Origin: Echinarachnius parma
Taxonomy: Eukaryota; Echinodermata; Echinoidea; Clypeasteroida; Echinarachniidae
Assembly: GCA_037951105.1 (NCBI GenBank)
Contig: JBAMJV010001357.1
Coordinates: forward strand, 24,527 to 88,526
Direction: 5' to 3'
Length of the DNA stretch: 64,000 nucleotides
Each line of letters opens with the position of its first letter. Position 1 is the stretch's first letter. The translations under genes were made by a program, and so were the position numbers. The notes beneath the pieces were generated by a model, which saw only the letters and a list, made by a program, of their open reading frames with translations, had not been told where the DNA came from and did not search any database. Below, piece by piece: positions 1 through 9,261 of this stretch.

Positions 1-183
1 TGTTTGCGTGGCGATACAAAGCCTCTTTATACATACCCTTGCATCCACTACAGAACATGTAACTGTTAAGATCGCTCTTCCCTTTACTGAAATTAGGTCT
101 TTTGTGAACTACTAATGGACCCCGTGCTTCACCTAGTATAACCTTTCGGTCATGCTCATATTCGCCGGCCTTACGAAGCTTCA
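1..183 (-). pseudogene. N-terminal fragment of a tyrosine-recombinase-like repetitive gene
   Basis: Read on the minus strand, this stretch gives an open peptide starting KLRKAGEYEHDRKVILGEA and later containing a C-x2-C...H group (YMFCSGCKGMYKEALYRH). It runs off the left edge. I recognise this as the N-terminal zinc-finger-like part of a family of uncharacterised proteins common in fish and marine invertebrate genomes, whose C-terminal half resembles tyrosine recombinases. The middle and C-terminal parts of a second family member lie at 4340-1514 on the same strand. Because the N-terminal part here lies downstream of that C-terminal part, the two belong to different copies. No start codon or upstream exon could be placed. 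Family assignment is from memory of the pattern, not from a search. Confidence 0.5.
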
Positions 184-469
184 CAATTTAAGATTGTCTC
201 TTAGGTGATCCTTTCAATGAGGACAGGCTTTCACACACTTCAGGCTCACTTTCATGCTTTTCATATAAACCTCATGACTAGACCCCCTGTTCTTCACATG
301 CCTAACAGTAATGGACAATTCTCACTTTATAGTGACACCTCACGAATTGCTACTGGTTGCTATTTAAGTTCTCTTAGTGCCAAAGAAGTGTTGCCAAAGA
401 TTGTGTTTGTTTTATTATCATGTTTATACTTGTGCATATTATATGCATATATACTTGTACACTTGTAAT

Positions 470-545
470 TGTATTTCTCCCATGCCCCCGTGAGGGGCCG
501 TTATTGAGAATAAAATTCATTGTCATTCATTGTCATTGTCATTTA
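470..545 (+). repeat. 3' end of a non-LTR-like element
   Basis: A short GC hairpin (CCCCCGTGAGGGG) is followed by AATAAAATTCATTG and three or four copies of an ATTCATTGTC-like unit. A polyadenylation-like signal running into a short tandem tail is typical of the 3' end of CR1/L2/RTE-type retroelements. The body of the element is not recognisable upstream. Confidence 0.4.
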
Positions 546-1513
546 ACTCAAATTATAAATTGAAAAGAGAGAATTATTGGATATTATTCCAAATTGCTCC
601 CCGTAGCATGTCAACGCTATAGCGTCACCGAGTTAGAATTATTTGGATTGTTAATCAACGTCACTGCCTTTAAACATCTTTTAAAGGGATGTGAGTTTGA
701 TGCCTTTGTCGACCACTGAGCTCCTTTTGTCTGCCCCCACTGACAGGCTTATGACCCTGCACAGAGGTCGATTTAAAGCAGGGCAACTACAAATCTTGAC
801 TTCGTTTGACAAGACATGTGAGAAAGCAACCAGACAAGTACAATTATGGTGGAACATAGGACAGTATAGGGTAACAGACGACCTAGTTAGGAAGATATTT
901 AGTGAACGATCTATACACGTGACAGGTTCACCACAAAGGTTCTTTAGACAATTGTATACAATGTAACTATCATTATTCCATGAGATAACGTCATCTAATT
1001 TATAATTGATGAGATATATCAGTTCCAGGTGAACTGTTCAGGTTGATAATTAGTGCCTTTATTATGTTTATAATGTTAAAGGTTCGAGACACGAAGAGTT
1101 ACTGAATGTTGATATGTTGTTTTTTATTGGTTTGATAAGCCAATACAATATTTGTTTATGGACAACATTGTATCGTATTACATCAATTTGATGACTTAGA
1201 CAGGTTGAATTATACTCTGCCTTAGGATATGTGTTAAGTTGAATGCACTTGTTCATTATGTTCATTGATTTAATGACTGCATACATGCAACATACGAAAC
1301 AGGATAGGTTTGATAGTTAGTTAATTCTTAACATAGACTGCTGTCAACATTAACTCGGGGAAATGGAAATGATGGATTCCTGGGTGAAAGAAAAAGCAGT
1401 TTATACTTGGGGCAGCGCCTCTCAGAAAATAGTGCTTTTCCTGTCACCTCGGAATCCATAATTTCAACTAGAGGCTCTCGGTGCATGGTATATTTGTTTA
1501 CTATTCTGATTTC
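546..1513. other. No recognised gene
   Basis: AT-rich sequence. A 91-codon open frame at 691-966 on the plus strand has a plausible composition but no recognisable motif, no paired splice context and no second copy in the window, so it is not called as a gene. A TTAAAGG stretch near 675 resembles the ends of the MITE family described below but lacks a partner. Confidence 0.3.
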
Positions 1514-1873
1514 TCAAGACCTTTCCATTCTTTTCATTTGTTGTATCATTGTCCACACTTTACTTTTCACTTGCACAACGCTTCTCTTTTGCAAAATGGG
1601 ACAACTATCAATCGCATCTTTACATGCAGAAACTGCAGGAACTTTCCCTAGTGCCAGGCATACCTTTAAGGATTTATCAGCTTTTATAGCTGCCAACTCC
1701 TTTTTCGACCATGCTTCTCTCTTGAATGGCTTCTTCTTTCTTCCAGCATGAATTTCAGAAAGCACTTTTTTTCTGGTCATTGCTGCTGCACATCTCAACT
1801 GGCACTTTGCTTGATCCAGGCTTTTGTAAAGCTGGGTTTGGGTCGGGTTCTTCAGAGAGCATTGTGTTGTCAT
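1514..1873 (-). pseudogene. C-terminal domain fragment of the tyrosine-recombinase-like family
   Basis: A 119-codon minus-strand frame contains a lysine-rich linker (RKKKPFKREAWSKKELAAI) followed by a small helical domain ending WTMIQQMKRM. This matches the characteristic C-terminal 'KRRPWSEEE...' domain that follows the recombinase-like core in this protein family. It is collinear with the core remnant at 3049-4340 on the same strand, so both probably come from one ancestral copy now split by a palindromic MITE (1879-2048) and other repeats. The link between the two pieces is inference. Confidence 0.45.
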
Positions 1874-1878
1874 CTATA

Positions 1879-2048
1879 GTGATATACAACTAACGAATGG
1901 GCTTCTTGTGATAGTCAAATCTATTACCGAGGTGGGCTCAAAATGATTATTACCCGAAGCGTAGCTGAGGGTAATAGTCATTTTGAGCCCACCGAGGTAA
2001 TAGATTGCCTATCACAATCAAGCACATTCGTTAGTTGTTTTATATCAC
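1879..2048. mobile_element. Palindromic MITE
   Basis: The two ends are inverted copies: GTGATATACAACTAACGAATG on the left pairs with CATTCGTTAGTTGTTTTATA near the right. The inner part is also inverted around about 1963 (TCTATTACCGAGGTGGGCTC against GAGCCCACCGAGGTAATAGA). The whole element folds back on itself, has no coding capacity, and lies directly next to the recombinase-like C-terminal fragment. Confidence 0.75.
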
Positions 2049-2690
2049 TCATCAATATCAGTGATTGTGTTCAGCTTATAGCAAAATAAGTGATAATCTC
2101 TGAATATTTCATAAAATCGCTTGTAAATTTTGATATAAAAATCAATCGACATTAATGAAGCCAGTATGAGCCTCCAGAACCACGGCGCATCTAATACGCT
2201 TAAAGTTATTGTTATTTTGCGCACACAATCACAAAGACGCAAAACTGAGTGCGCACCAACGCGCTGGCAGTTGCGCACATACGCGATGAATGCGTGCTAG
2301 CGTGCTTTGTTGAAGCTATCCAAATTCTGCAGCATCATTATGGACAGATTTAAATAAATATTGTGTATATTTTTGTATATTATTGTACATACGACAAAGA
2401 ATTATCACTGCTTGTATTTCAATATTGAAAATCAAACATTAAGTGTAAAATCTAAAATTTTAGATTTTCACAGTGATAAATCTGAAACTGAAATAATTTG
2501 TAACTAATTCATTTAGTGCCTTTAATTAATTTATTGATTACTACATCACCTGCATATACATTTATAACAAACTTACAATTAGAGAACATTACTTTGTAAA
2601 TATTAGATGTTTTCATTATACTTTGTAAATATTATATGATTATACTTTGTACATATTGTATATAACTATGTGACATTATTCAATGAGACA
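2049..2690. other. AT-rich spacer, no gene seen
   Basis: AT-rich DNA with a short local duplication of TTATACTTTGTA(A/C)ATATT near 2590-2660 and a small hairpin TAAAATTTTAGATTTT near 2450. No coding signal was found. Confidence 0.3.
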
Positions 2691-2800
2691 TTTCTTATAT
2701 TGTTATCCTCAATACCCTTGTTAAGGGTGAAAGGATATTAATAAATTTCATTTCATTTCATTTCATTTCATTTCATTTCATTTCATTTTCATTTCATTCC
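2691..2800 (+). repeat. Non-LTR-like 3' tail with TTCAT microsatellite
   Basis: The sequence CCCTTGTTAAGGGTGAAAGG is followed by AATAAATTTCATTTCATTTC and about nine TTCAT units. Hairpin, AATAAA and simple-repeat tail resemble the 470-545 element, so this is probably another retroelement 3' end of the same general type. Confidence 0.5.
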
Positions 2801-3048
2801 CATGGATGTGCTTATTGGCTGTCTTGGCGTTCTTCTTCCCAGGGTGTTAGTTTTTACCAGCAATGTCAATCACGTGACTAGAACGTGTGCGCCATAGAGT
2901 ACTGCACAAATTTGATCGCGTGTGCATTTTGCTTAAACACATGATCTATGGGACGAACGCGTAACGAACTTTTAGTGTTAATTTTTTGCTAACAGCCCGG
3001 TCACATGATTGCGCGGGGATTGCGCGTGTTGTCCAAAACTATCATTTG

Positions 3049-4340
3049 TCAAATGCAATGGTAAAACGATCTTATGAGGGATATAATGTCATCTATAGGG
3101 ATGTCATCTAAAGGGATATTATCTAATGACATGTCTTTGTACTCTTGAACTTTACCATTTTCAAACAAGTTGAGCAGTTTGCTGACTTTGGCTAAGACTA
3201 TGGCTTCATTTGGCAGTCTGTAGTACTGTCTGTGTACAGAGATATCATGACCCAGGTGGTGAGTGAGCTGTTCAAGCTCATGATTCTTCAAATTCAGTAG
3301 TTGGCACATTGTAGCTATTTGCTTACGCAAGGATGTGGCAGTGAGTGTTTGTGGATATTGTGCATTACATTCTTTTGCAAAACGGCGCAAGCAATCATGT
3401 GACCTTTGTGGTCCTTGACCATCAAAGTTATTTGTGGCAAATATGTACAAATTTTGAGGATTGACGCTTGCCACTTTTCTGTTGCTCTCATTGCACAGAA
3501 TCGTTATAGATTCTGTCATATTATTAGTCAGAACGACAGACACACCTCTGTCTCTTTTGCCCCTAATGTAAATTAAGGACAGTCTATCAATAGACACTCT
3601 TTCTGACAAGGACAACGCATTTAGTACTTCTGGCTGTGCTTGTCTTCCATGCATTAGCCTTTTCCTGTAAGCACCAGCCTTAAAAAACTGTGTTTCTCCT
3701 GGTCTTCTCCTATTGTATAACACAACTTGTGTAAGCGCACATTAAGCAAGCTCTGCAAAGTTTTCTACTGTAATACCACTATTCTTCATGGTTGTTTTTA
3801 AGGTCTCTTCTAGCTTGTTTAGATACTTATGAAGCGCTGTGATATCTTGTGAGAGAGGCAGTTGGACAGGATGCTCCCATTTGTGAGCTGATACAGTTTT
3901 TGAAAGCTTTCTGCATTCTTGTTATGCAGTCCTATTTTGAGGTCTTCAGCATAGAGAATATCTGCCATCCTGTTTAGCGAGTGACCAAGCTTTCTAGTGA
4001 GTGATGGACACACGTATGTTGATGTTCCTTCGTCATAGGAAGCACATAGGCGAGTCGCTTGTACAAGGGAGTCAAAATTGACTGTATCTATTAGGTCTTT
4101 TGCTGTCTGAAAACATGAGCAAACTGAGCGCGTCTCATCTAATAATCGAGCCACTTCTCTCATTTTCTGCCCAATGTAGTGGTGGCTGTTGTTAGTGTGT
4201 CCTGATTTGCTTACATAATGTTCTCCTAATTTTAGAATTAATGGGTCATTCTTACAAATGAGAGTGCATTTATCACTCATCATCCCATCAATTACCGTCT
4301 TCAATTTGGTGCTGATTCTTTCCTTGGTTGGTAAACTCAC
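3049..4340 (-). pseudogene. Tyrosine-recombinase-like gene, core region, broken
   Basis: Two minus-strand open frames (4340-3819 and 3723-3049) are parts of one gene. A frameshift near 3828 and a TAA near 3739 separate them; between these points the frame reads HKYLNKLEETL and leads into VVLYNRRRPGE. The first part has a helical N-terminal region (DPLILKLGEHYV, LTRKLGHSLNRMADIL). The second part, 224 codons, ends with features of the tyrosine recombinase fold: TATSLRKQIATM with Arg133, then a LTHHLGHDISVHRQYYRLP segment with His159 and Tyr167/168, where the H and Y of the LGH...Y motif would sit. The family occurs in multiple copies in animal genomes. Catalytic competence is not claimed, since the copy is interrupted. 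Crypton- or DIRS-related ancestry is possible but not proven. Confidence 0.55.
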
Positions 4341-4360
4341 AATAAACTCACAATGTATTT

Positions 4361-4560
4361 AGAATTTACAATTTGATAATTTTCCGACAATGTTGAATTC
4401 TTATTGAATGTACTTACAATGATCTATTTGTAATTTAAGAATTTACAATTTGATAATTTTCCGACAATGTTGAATTTTTACTGAATGTACTTACAATGAT
4501 CTATTTGTAATTTTTGAATTTACAATTTCAGAATTTTCTGACAATGTTGAAATTTGAATT
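4361..4560. repeat. Tandem repeat, about 77-bp unit
   Basis: The segment GAATTTACAATTTGATAATT followed by TTCCGACAATGTTGAA recurs with a period of about 77 bp, giving two full units and a partial, diverged third. It lies immediately upstream (minus-strand sense) of the broken recombinase-like gene. Confidence 0.8.
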
Positions 4561-4587
4561 TCTGATCATTAAAAAAAAAGTTTTTAC

Positions 4588-5456
4588 TTAGGGATAGTTT
4601 AGTTTTGGTAGAGAGGGCGCTATAAATAATATTTTTTTGTGAGATAATGAAAAACTGAGTGTAAAATTTGAATGAGCATAATATTTTAGTGACAGAATAA
4701 ACTTTATTTGATCAAAATCGGTTTAGAAGTGGCTGAAATATCCTTAAAGGGACTTAGTAACATTGTCCAAATCCTCAAAATAAAATTTTAATTCTAGCGG
4801 TTCCCTCATACCTTGTTGTATTCGTATTAACAATAAAATCATGGGACAGGTTTCGGTTTTTCAAATTTCCCTTTCGTTACAAAGATATGTACGATCGTAG
4901 TATTCAGATAAGAAAAACTCCGGGGGAGTTTTTCTTATCGCTTACAAAGTGATTGCAGTGAGTTAGTAAATATCACTTTGCATTTTCGCTCATAACTTGG
5001 CCATGCAATGTCCATTTGACTTGAAATGTTCACACAATACCCTGTGTACATATGAGATAACGGTATACATTGCATCAACCATTCATCACTTTTTGCACAT
5101 TTCAACAAAGTTACTAGATCCCTTTAAACGTGACCATTTGTAATAAATGTGGGGCCCCCCAAATATTAGATAATTTTGAACCAACCGTTACAAATTTTAA
5201 AAAAATGCTTCCTCTATTCAAAAATGTTCAAACAAAGTTTTTTGATAGTTGTTGATTTTCTCTCTTTCTAATCACTATATTTACGAACCTTCACATGCAC
5301 AATATTTAATTTAAAATGGTTTAAACCAATAAGTTTTTAGAGAGCGCATGGTAGAGTTATAACTATTAGTTTGTAATGTAATGGTTCAGGTTTTGGTTAC
5401 TTAAATTCAGTTTGACCAAAACTGTACTCTCTTTACCAGAACTCAACTATCCCTTT
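4588..5456. mobile_element. MITE family 2, copy with nested insertion
   Basis: The ends are inverted: GGGATAGTTTAGTTTTGGTA on the left and ACCAGAACTCAACTATCCC on the right, with an AGAGGGCGCT block inside the left end. Full copies at 53059-53620 and 28770-29319 allow the family to be defined. This copy is interrupted at 4745-5127 by MITE family 1. Comparison with the 53-kb copy shows the flanks rejoin there at a TTAA/ATAA site. Confidence 0.8.
4745..5127. mobile_element. MITE family 1 (TTAAAGGGA ends), nested
   Basis: A 383-bp element with inverted ends TTAAAGGGACTTAGTAAC and GTTACTAGATCCCTTTAA. A near-perfect hairpin (GATAAGAAAAACTCC against GGAGTTTTTCTTATC) lies near 4908-4940. A second full copy, in the opposite orientation, is at 38105-38498, and diverged copies are at about 33725-34130 and 62220-62420. 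There is no coding capacity. Insertion is into MITE family 2 at a TTAA-like target. Confidence 0.85.
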
Positions 5457-5690
5457 AATAAGGTTGGGCTGACAAGTTCATTGGCTGACCCTGACACACT
5501 TGTTACATTTTACCTTTTATAAGAAATCAGCATTTTTGAATTGTCTGAGAACATTAAAAATATGAAACATTGATCTGGTATCTAAAATTTTTAATTTAAT
5601 TGCTTTATTCCAAGGTTCATGAGTCGTGTCTCTATTGCTAATTACAATGTCCAGAGTCATGTGGCTCAAGTTGTCTGGCATTTGAGCTAT
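5457..5690. other. Spacer, no gene seen
   Basis: Unremarkable AT-rich sequence between the MITE and the minisatellite. The last 60 bases grade into the minisatellite unit. Confidence 0.3.
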
Positions 5691-5694
5691 TTGT

Positions 5695-6205
5695 TTGTGA
5701 TGTGTTAGAACTAAAGCACCATGCAATTTGAGCAAGGCTGGCTCAAGTTGGATGGTGTATAATTTCTTTGTGTGTGTTGTGTGTGTGTTAGAACTAAAGC
5801 ACCATGCAATTTGAGCAAGGCTGGCTCAAGTTGGATGGTGTATAATTTCTTTATGTGTGTTGTGTGTGTGTTATAACTAAAGCACCATGCAATTTGAGCA
5901 AGGCTGGCTCAAGTTGTATGGTCTATGAGTTCGCTGTGTGTTGTGTGTGTGTTAGAACTAAAACACCATGCAATTTGAGCCAGCCTCCATGCAATTTGAG
6001 CGAGGCTGGCTCAAGTTGTATGGTGTATGAGTTCGCTATGTGTTGTGTGTGTGTTAGAACTAAAACACGATGCAATTTGAGCCAGCCTTCATGCAATTTG
6101 AGCGAGGCTGGCTCAAGTTGTATGGTGTATGAGTTCGCTGTGCGTTGTGTGTGTGTTATACTAACACACCATGCAATTTGAGCAAGGGTGGCTCAAGTTG
6201 TATGG
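5695..6205 (+). repeat. 81-bp minisatellite, small array
   Basis: Five to six units, each with GTGTGTTAGAACTAAAGCAC, CATGCAATTTGAGC, GGCTGGCTCAAGTTG and a TATGGTGTATGAGTTCGCT segment. Two units carry an extra AGCCAGCCTCCATGCAATTT insertion that makes a local inverted repeat with the GGCTGGCT core. The same unit forms the much larger array at 19490-21250. Confidence 0.9.
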
Positions 6206-6400
6206 TGTATGCAGGGGCGTAGACAGCGGTGAGGGGGATGCATCCCCCTCACCTCACAAGGTGGGGAGGGGGGGAGGGTGGGGGAAGACATGTACAATCA
6301 TCCCCCCCCCCCCCCAGGTTTTAGGGAAGGATATTTTTGTTCTGTATGTATTTGTAAACGAGTGGGATAGAAAACATTAGTTGTATGAGCTAAGGGGGGG
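6206..6400 (+). mobile_element. G-run element starting AGGGGCGTAGAC
   Basis: Begins GCAGGGGCGTAGACAGCGG, then a self-complementary GAGGGGGATGCATCCCCCTC, G and C runs, and ends with GTGGGATAGAAAACATTAGT plus a G run. An inverted copy with the same order lies at about 16370-16562, ending TCTACGCCCCTG. The paired dispersed copies support a mobile, non-coding element. Its true ends are blurred by homopolymers. Confidence 0.6.
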
Positions 6401-7090
6401 GGGGGGGGGTGGGAAGGGGTTTCCCCCACTCCCACGGTAGGGAGCTCAGTTGCAAATTTGGACTCGAAATAATGCAAGAAAATTTGATATACTTAATTAC
6501 AGAAATCATCACCATCTCCCCTACACACACACACACACCAGAAATACACTTACATCGTCCGTCTGCCATCCGTGTATGTCTATAGATACTTGGGGGAGGG
6601 GGTGTGCCCCCTCCCACGTGGAGACATTTTGGAAATTGGTGTTTAAAACATCACTGTGTAGGTATGGTCATAATCGTTGCAGTTATATATTATTAGTATT
6701 ATTATTATGCATTTTGTAAGATTTTTAGAAGATTTAACTTCTAAAAAAAGTGGGGATTGTTTGTCTTGTACAGGCCACCCCCAAATCAAAAAGTGCGGGA
6801 TATATCCCCCCTCCCGGGTTGGGGGTGGGGGGGGGGGGGGGGTAATCAGATAATTGTCGGACGGCGTGTGCGGCTGAGACCTCTGAACAGGCGAGCCGGA
6901 AGTAGTTTTGGATTGGGGGGGGGGGGGAGCAAAACCGCAAGGGGGCTCACAATTTTTGTGTGTAGGGGCTCATATGCCCAACCACACTCTGGATTGCCAA
7001 CTTTGAGCTAGATGTGAGAGTGAGAAATTGCGTGGGAGCGAAGCGTTTTTGGACTTGAAATTGTGCATACCTAGATAAGGAAATTTGGCT
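6401..7090. repeat. G/C-homopolymer-rich repeat fragments
   Basis: Several fragments with long G runs (about 6390-6408, 6826-6842, 6916-6927), a CA microsatellite near 6522-6538, and a block GGCTCATATGCCCAACCACA to GAGAGTGAGAAATTGCG that recurs inverted at about 19100-19180 and 19250-19340. The open frames across it are Pro/Gly-rich artefacts of the homopolymers. Confidence 0.5.
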
Positions 7091-7099
7091 GTATTTGGG

Positions 7100-8510
7100 A
7101 AAGCGTGCATAGGCGCCGGAAGTGGGGGGGGGGGGGGGGGCAGGGGGCGGCTGCCCCCCCAATCCAAAAAGTGGGGGGCAAAACGCGTTTTTGCCCCCCC
7201 AAAAAGCCCCCCCCCCCCCTCAAAAAAAAGAAAAAGAAAAGAAAAGAAAGAAAGAAAGAAAGAAAAGGGAAAAGAATGTATCAGCCAATACTTGTTAATT
7301 CTAACGTTTAAAAACTAAGTTATACAATCATCCATTTAACGTTTTCGCTGCGCGCTTCGCGCGTAAACAAATTATCTCAGTTTGTTGTGTAACTTGCGTA
7401 TGGTACGTCTGGGGTGGATTTTTATGTACCGGTCCACGTAGTTCCTGTGTAGGCTGTTTGTGGCTGTTTGTGTGACGTGCACCAAATTGCACCATTTCAA
7501 GTATATCAATGCAAAATCTTCCCCGTGGGAGGGGGATACCCCCTCCCAAACCCTCCCCCTCTGGCTCTGCCCCAGCCCTCAGTCGTTTCGCTCCATCGGG
7601 ACTAATTTTTGGCTGTAAGCTATGTTGTTGGATCATACGTAATGTGGCATATGGTTTATGTTTTTATGCACCAAATCGCACCATTTCAAGTATGAAATGC
7701 AAAATCTTCCCCGTGGGAGGGGGATACCCCTTCCCAAACCCTCCCCCTCTGGCTCTGCCCCAGCTCTCGGTCGCTTCGCTCCCTCGGGACTCATTTTTGG
7801 CTGTAAGCTATGTTGTTGGATCATACATAATGTGGCATATGGTTTATGTTGTTATGCACCAGAATGCACCATTTCAAGTATATAGATGAAAAATCTTCCC
7901 CGTGGGAGGGGATACCCCCTCCCAAACCTTCCCCTCTGGCTCTGCCCCAGCCCTCGGTCGCTTCGCTCCCTCGGGACTCATTTTTGGTTGTAAGCTATGT
8001 TGTTGGATCATGTTTTTATGCACCAAATTGCACCATTTCAAGTATATAAATGCAAAATCTTCCCCGTGTATGATCTAACAACATGGCCTACATCCAATAA
8101 TGAATCCCGAGGGAGCAAAGCGACCGAGGGCTTGGGCAGAGCCAGAGGGGGAGGGTTTGGGAGGGGGTATCCCCCTCCCACGGGGAATATTTTGCATTTA
8201 TGTACTTGAAATGGCGCAATTTGGTGCACTTCATGCCATACCTGTGAAGGAAATTTAGAAACTCTCATCAGAATGTTTACAACAAACTGAGATAATCTGT
8301 TCGAAAATGGGTGTATAAACTAGTCTTTGAACGTTAGCTAATACATTTGATTTTGTCTTTCTCACTCTTTTTTTTATTTTTGGGAGGGGGGAATTTTTTT
8401 TTGGAGGGGGGGGCACATTCTGTTTTGCCCCCCCCCCCCCCCCACACTTTTTGGATTGGGGGGGGGGGGGGGCGGCTGCCCCCCACTTCCGGCGCCTATG
8501 CCTCCGAACC
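7100..8510. repeat. Inverted-flank repeat complex with an internal direct-repeat array
   Basis: The left flank carries GCATAGGCGCCGGAAGTGGGG and the right flank its inverse CCCCACTTCCGGCGCCTATG. Both are followed inward by C/G runs, an AATCCAAAAAGTG block and an ACGTT-containing stretch. Between them, 7490-8067 holds three direct copies of a unit of about 175 bp (ACCATTTCAAGTAT, ATGCAAAATCTTCCCCGTGG, CTCTGGCTCTGCCCCAG, TCGCTTCGCTCCCTCGGGAC, GCTATGTTGTTGGATCAT). At 8068-8230 lies one further copy in inverted orientation. No coding function is inferred. Confidence 0.7.
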
Positions 8511-8679
8511 CATACCCACATTAAAGGGTCCTTTTGCTGTAATAGGTACCCATGTCTAAGGATTTTTTTGTGAACAATTTACCTACTGTATGTCTAAGGA
8601 TTTCAAATCTGTAATATAAAACAATGGCCAATCATTTTGCAGTTTTTGATGAAATTCTTCATTAGTAAACTGTACCATA

Positions 8680-9165
8680 CTACAGGGGCGGCGCCAGGGT
8701 ATTTCTTAGGGAGGGCGAAAGTTTATACTTTGAGGGAGCGAAGCCACCTAGCGGGGGGGGGGGGGGGGAGGGTGTCCCCCCTCCCACACCAGGGAACTTT
8801 GGCAATATAAACACCCGAGGTTGTGAAATATTATGTATGCTAGCGAGCGGAGCGAGCTTGAACATTTTAGCAATTTCACATCGGCAAATTCCAACATCCC
8901 GGAGAAAATGAGGGAGAAAAGAGGGAAAAGGAATAAATAAAAAAGGCACAAATGTCTAAGGACCTTTCTTGAAAAATTCACCCTTCCCAGCGGCACATCC
9001 CCGTATACCCACTAAATACTTGAGGACCCCCCCCCCCCCTCCCCCCCCCCCCCCCCCCCCGCCCCGGGTATCCCCTATACTTCGAGATCATACGCCCGTG
9101 GACACACTAAAGCACACGCTGTTGATCCCATGTGTATCTCATATAGTGGAACTGTTATTTCTCGG
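8680..9165. repeat. Another G/C-run element
   Basis: Starts ACAGGGGCGGCGCCAGGGTA, contains a G run at 8753-8768, a GAGCGGAGCGAGC motif, and a broken C run at about 9030-9061. The start resembles the AGGGGCG-type start of the 6206 element. No partner copy with clear ends was identified. Confidence 0.45.
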
Positions 9166-9261
9166 TAAACCCCCACTTGGTCTAAACCCGCTTCGTCTAA
9201 TATCCACTTCGTCTAATCCTATATAGTCTAAACCCATTTCGTCTACAACCACTTAGTCCAT
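9166..9261 (+). repeat. TCTAAT minisatellite, left part
   Basis: Imperfect tandem units of about 14-20 bp of the form CCACTTCGTCTAAT. The array is cut by the LTR retrotransposon at 9262 and resumes after it at 14471, which shows the element inserted into a pre-existing array. Confidence 0.85.

Noticed and set aside
691..966. 91-codon open frame
   Set aside because: No motif, no paralogue in the window and no splice or promoter context. Could be chance in moderately GC-balanced DNA.
5855..6181. 108-codon frame rich in CVCV and NLS
   Set aside because: It is made of the 81-bp minisatellite, whose unit length is divisible by three, and stays open only by periodicity.
6390..9226. Many Pro-rich or Gly-rich frames
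   Set aside because: They come from translated C and G homopolymers in repeat elements. Frame and length depend on run length.
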